A stretch of 6,482 nucleotides of DNA, taken from Campylobacterota bacterium. GTDB taxonomy: Bacteria; Campylobacterota; Campylobacteria; Campylobacterales; Sulfurovaceae. How positions within the stretch are numbered: the stretch's first letter is position 1; every line of letters starts with the position of its first letter. The notes beneath the pieces are model-generated. The model worked only from the letters and a program-made list of their open reading frames with translations. It was not told the DNA's origin and did not search any database. Both the position numbers and the translations under genes were made by a program. Positions 6,467 through 6,482 of the stretch are shown in pieces. The DNA lies in the NCBI GenBank assembly GCA_013153345.1, contig JAADEQ010000139.1, forward strand, positions 1 to 6,482. The letters are read 5' to 3'.

Positions 6467-6482
6467 TCTCCCCCAATTGTCT

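Noticed and set aside
6455..6482. Inverted repeat GGAGA/TCTCC at the channel stop as a terminator, and a possible convergent gene ending TIGGD at the right edge
   Set aside because: The 5-bp stem is not followed by a T tract in the visible sequence. The minus-strand reading ACA ATT GGG GGA GAT TAA is a plausible gene end, but only about 20 bases are present, too few to call a gene.

Overview
The window is an AT-rich stretch of bacterial DNA whose gene content and protein character point to a Campylobacterota (Epsilonproteobacteria) genome, probably a free-living or vent-type relative of Sulfurimonas, Nautilia or Campylobacter. This rests on recognised protein style, short A/T-rich promoters, AGGAG-type ribosome sites and the livJ-H-M-G-F gene order known from Campylobacter; the genus cannot be fixed from sequence alone. 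No RNA gene, mobile element, CRISPR array or long repeat is visible, and there is no stretch over 300 bases without a gene.

Layout. Positions 225 to 1 (minus strand) hold the start of a small membrane-anchored protein that runs off the left edge. An 87-base divergent promoter region separates it from a GatB/YqeY-domain gene (313-756). After a 44-base gap comes a complete branched-chain-amino-acid-type (HAAT family) ABC importer: periplasmic binding protein (801-1925), a strong intrinsic terminator or attenuator (1932-1951), then permeases LivH and LivM and ATPases LivG and LivF (2004-5386), whose reading frames overlap by 1, 4 and 8 bases.

The most interesting part is the last gene (about 5390-6466). 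It encodes a prokaryotic ionotropic glutamate receptor homologue of the GluR0 type: a signal peptide, a type 3 solute-binding lobe, TM1, a potassium-channel pore with an exact TVGYGD filter, TM2, then the rest of the binding domain. Its first ATG (5507) is inside the binding domain. The true N-terminus lies upstream, directly after the livF stop, where the only sensible start is an AUU codon 7 nt after a perfect AGGAGG. The gene therefore appears translationally tied to livF, giving a unit in which an amino-acid importer and a probable amino-acid-gated K+ channel are made from one message.

A second window-wide signal is the complete absence of GATC in 6482 bases, with Asp codons switching from GAT to GAC whenever the next codon starts with C. 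This suggests selection by a GATC-recognising restriction system.
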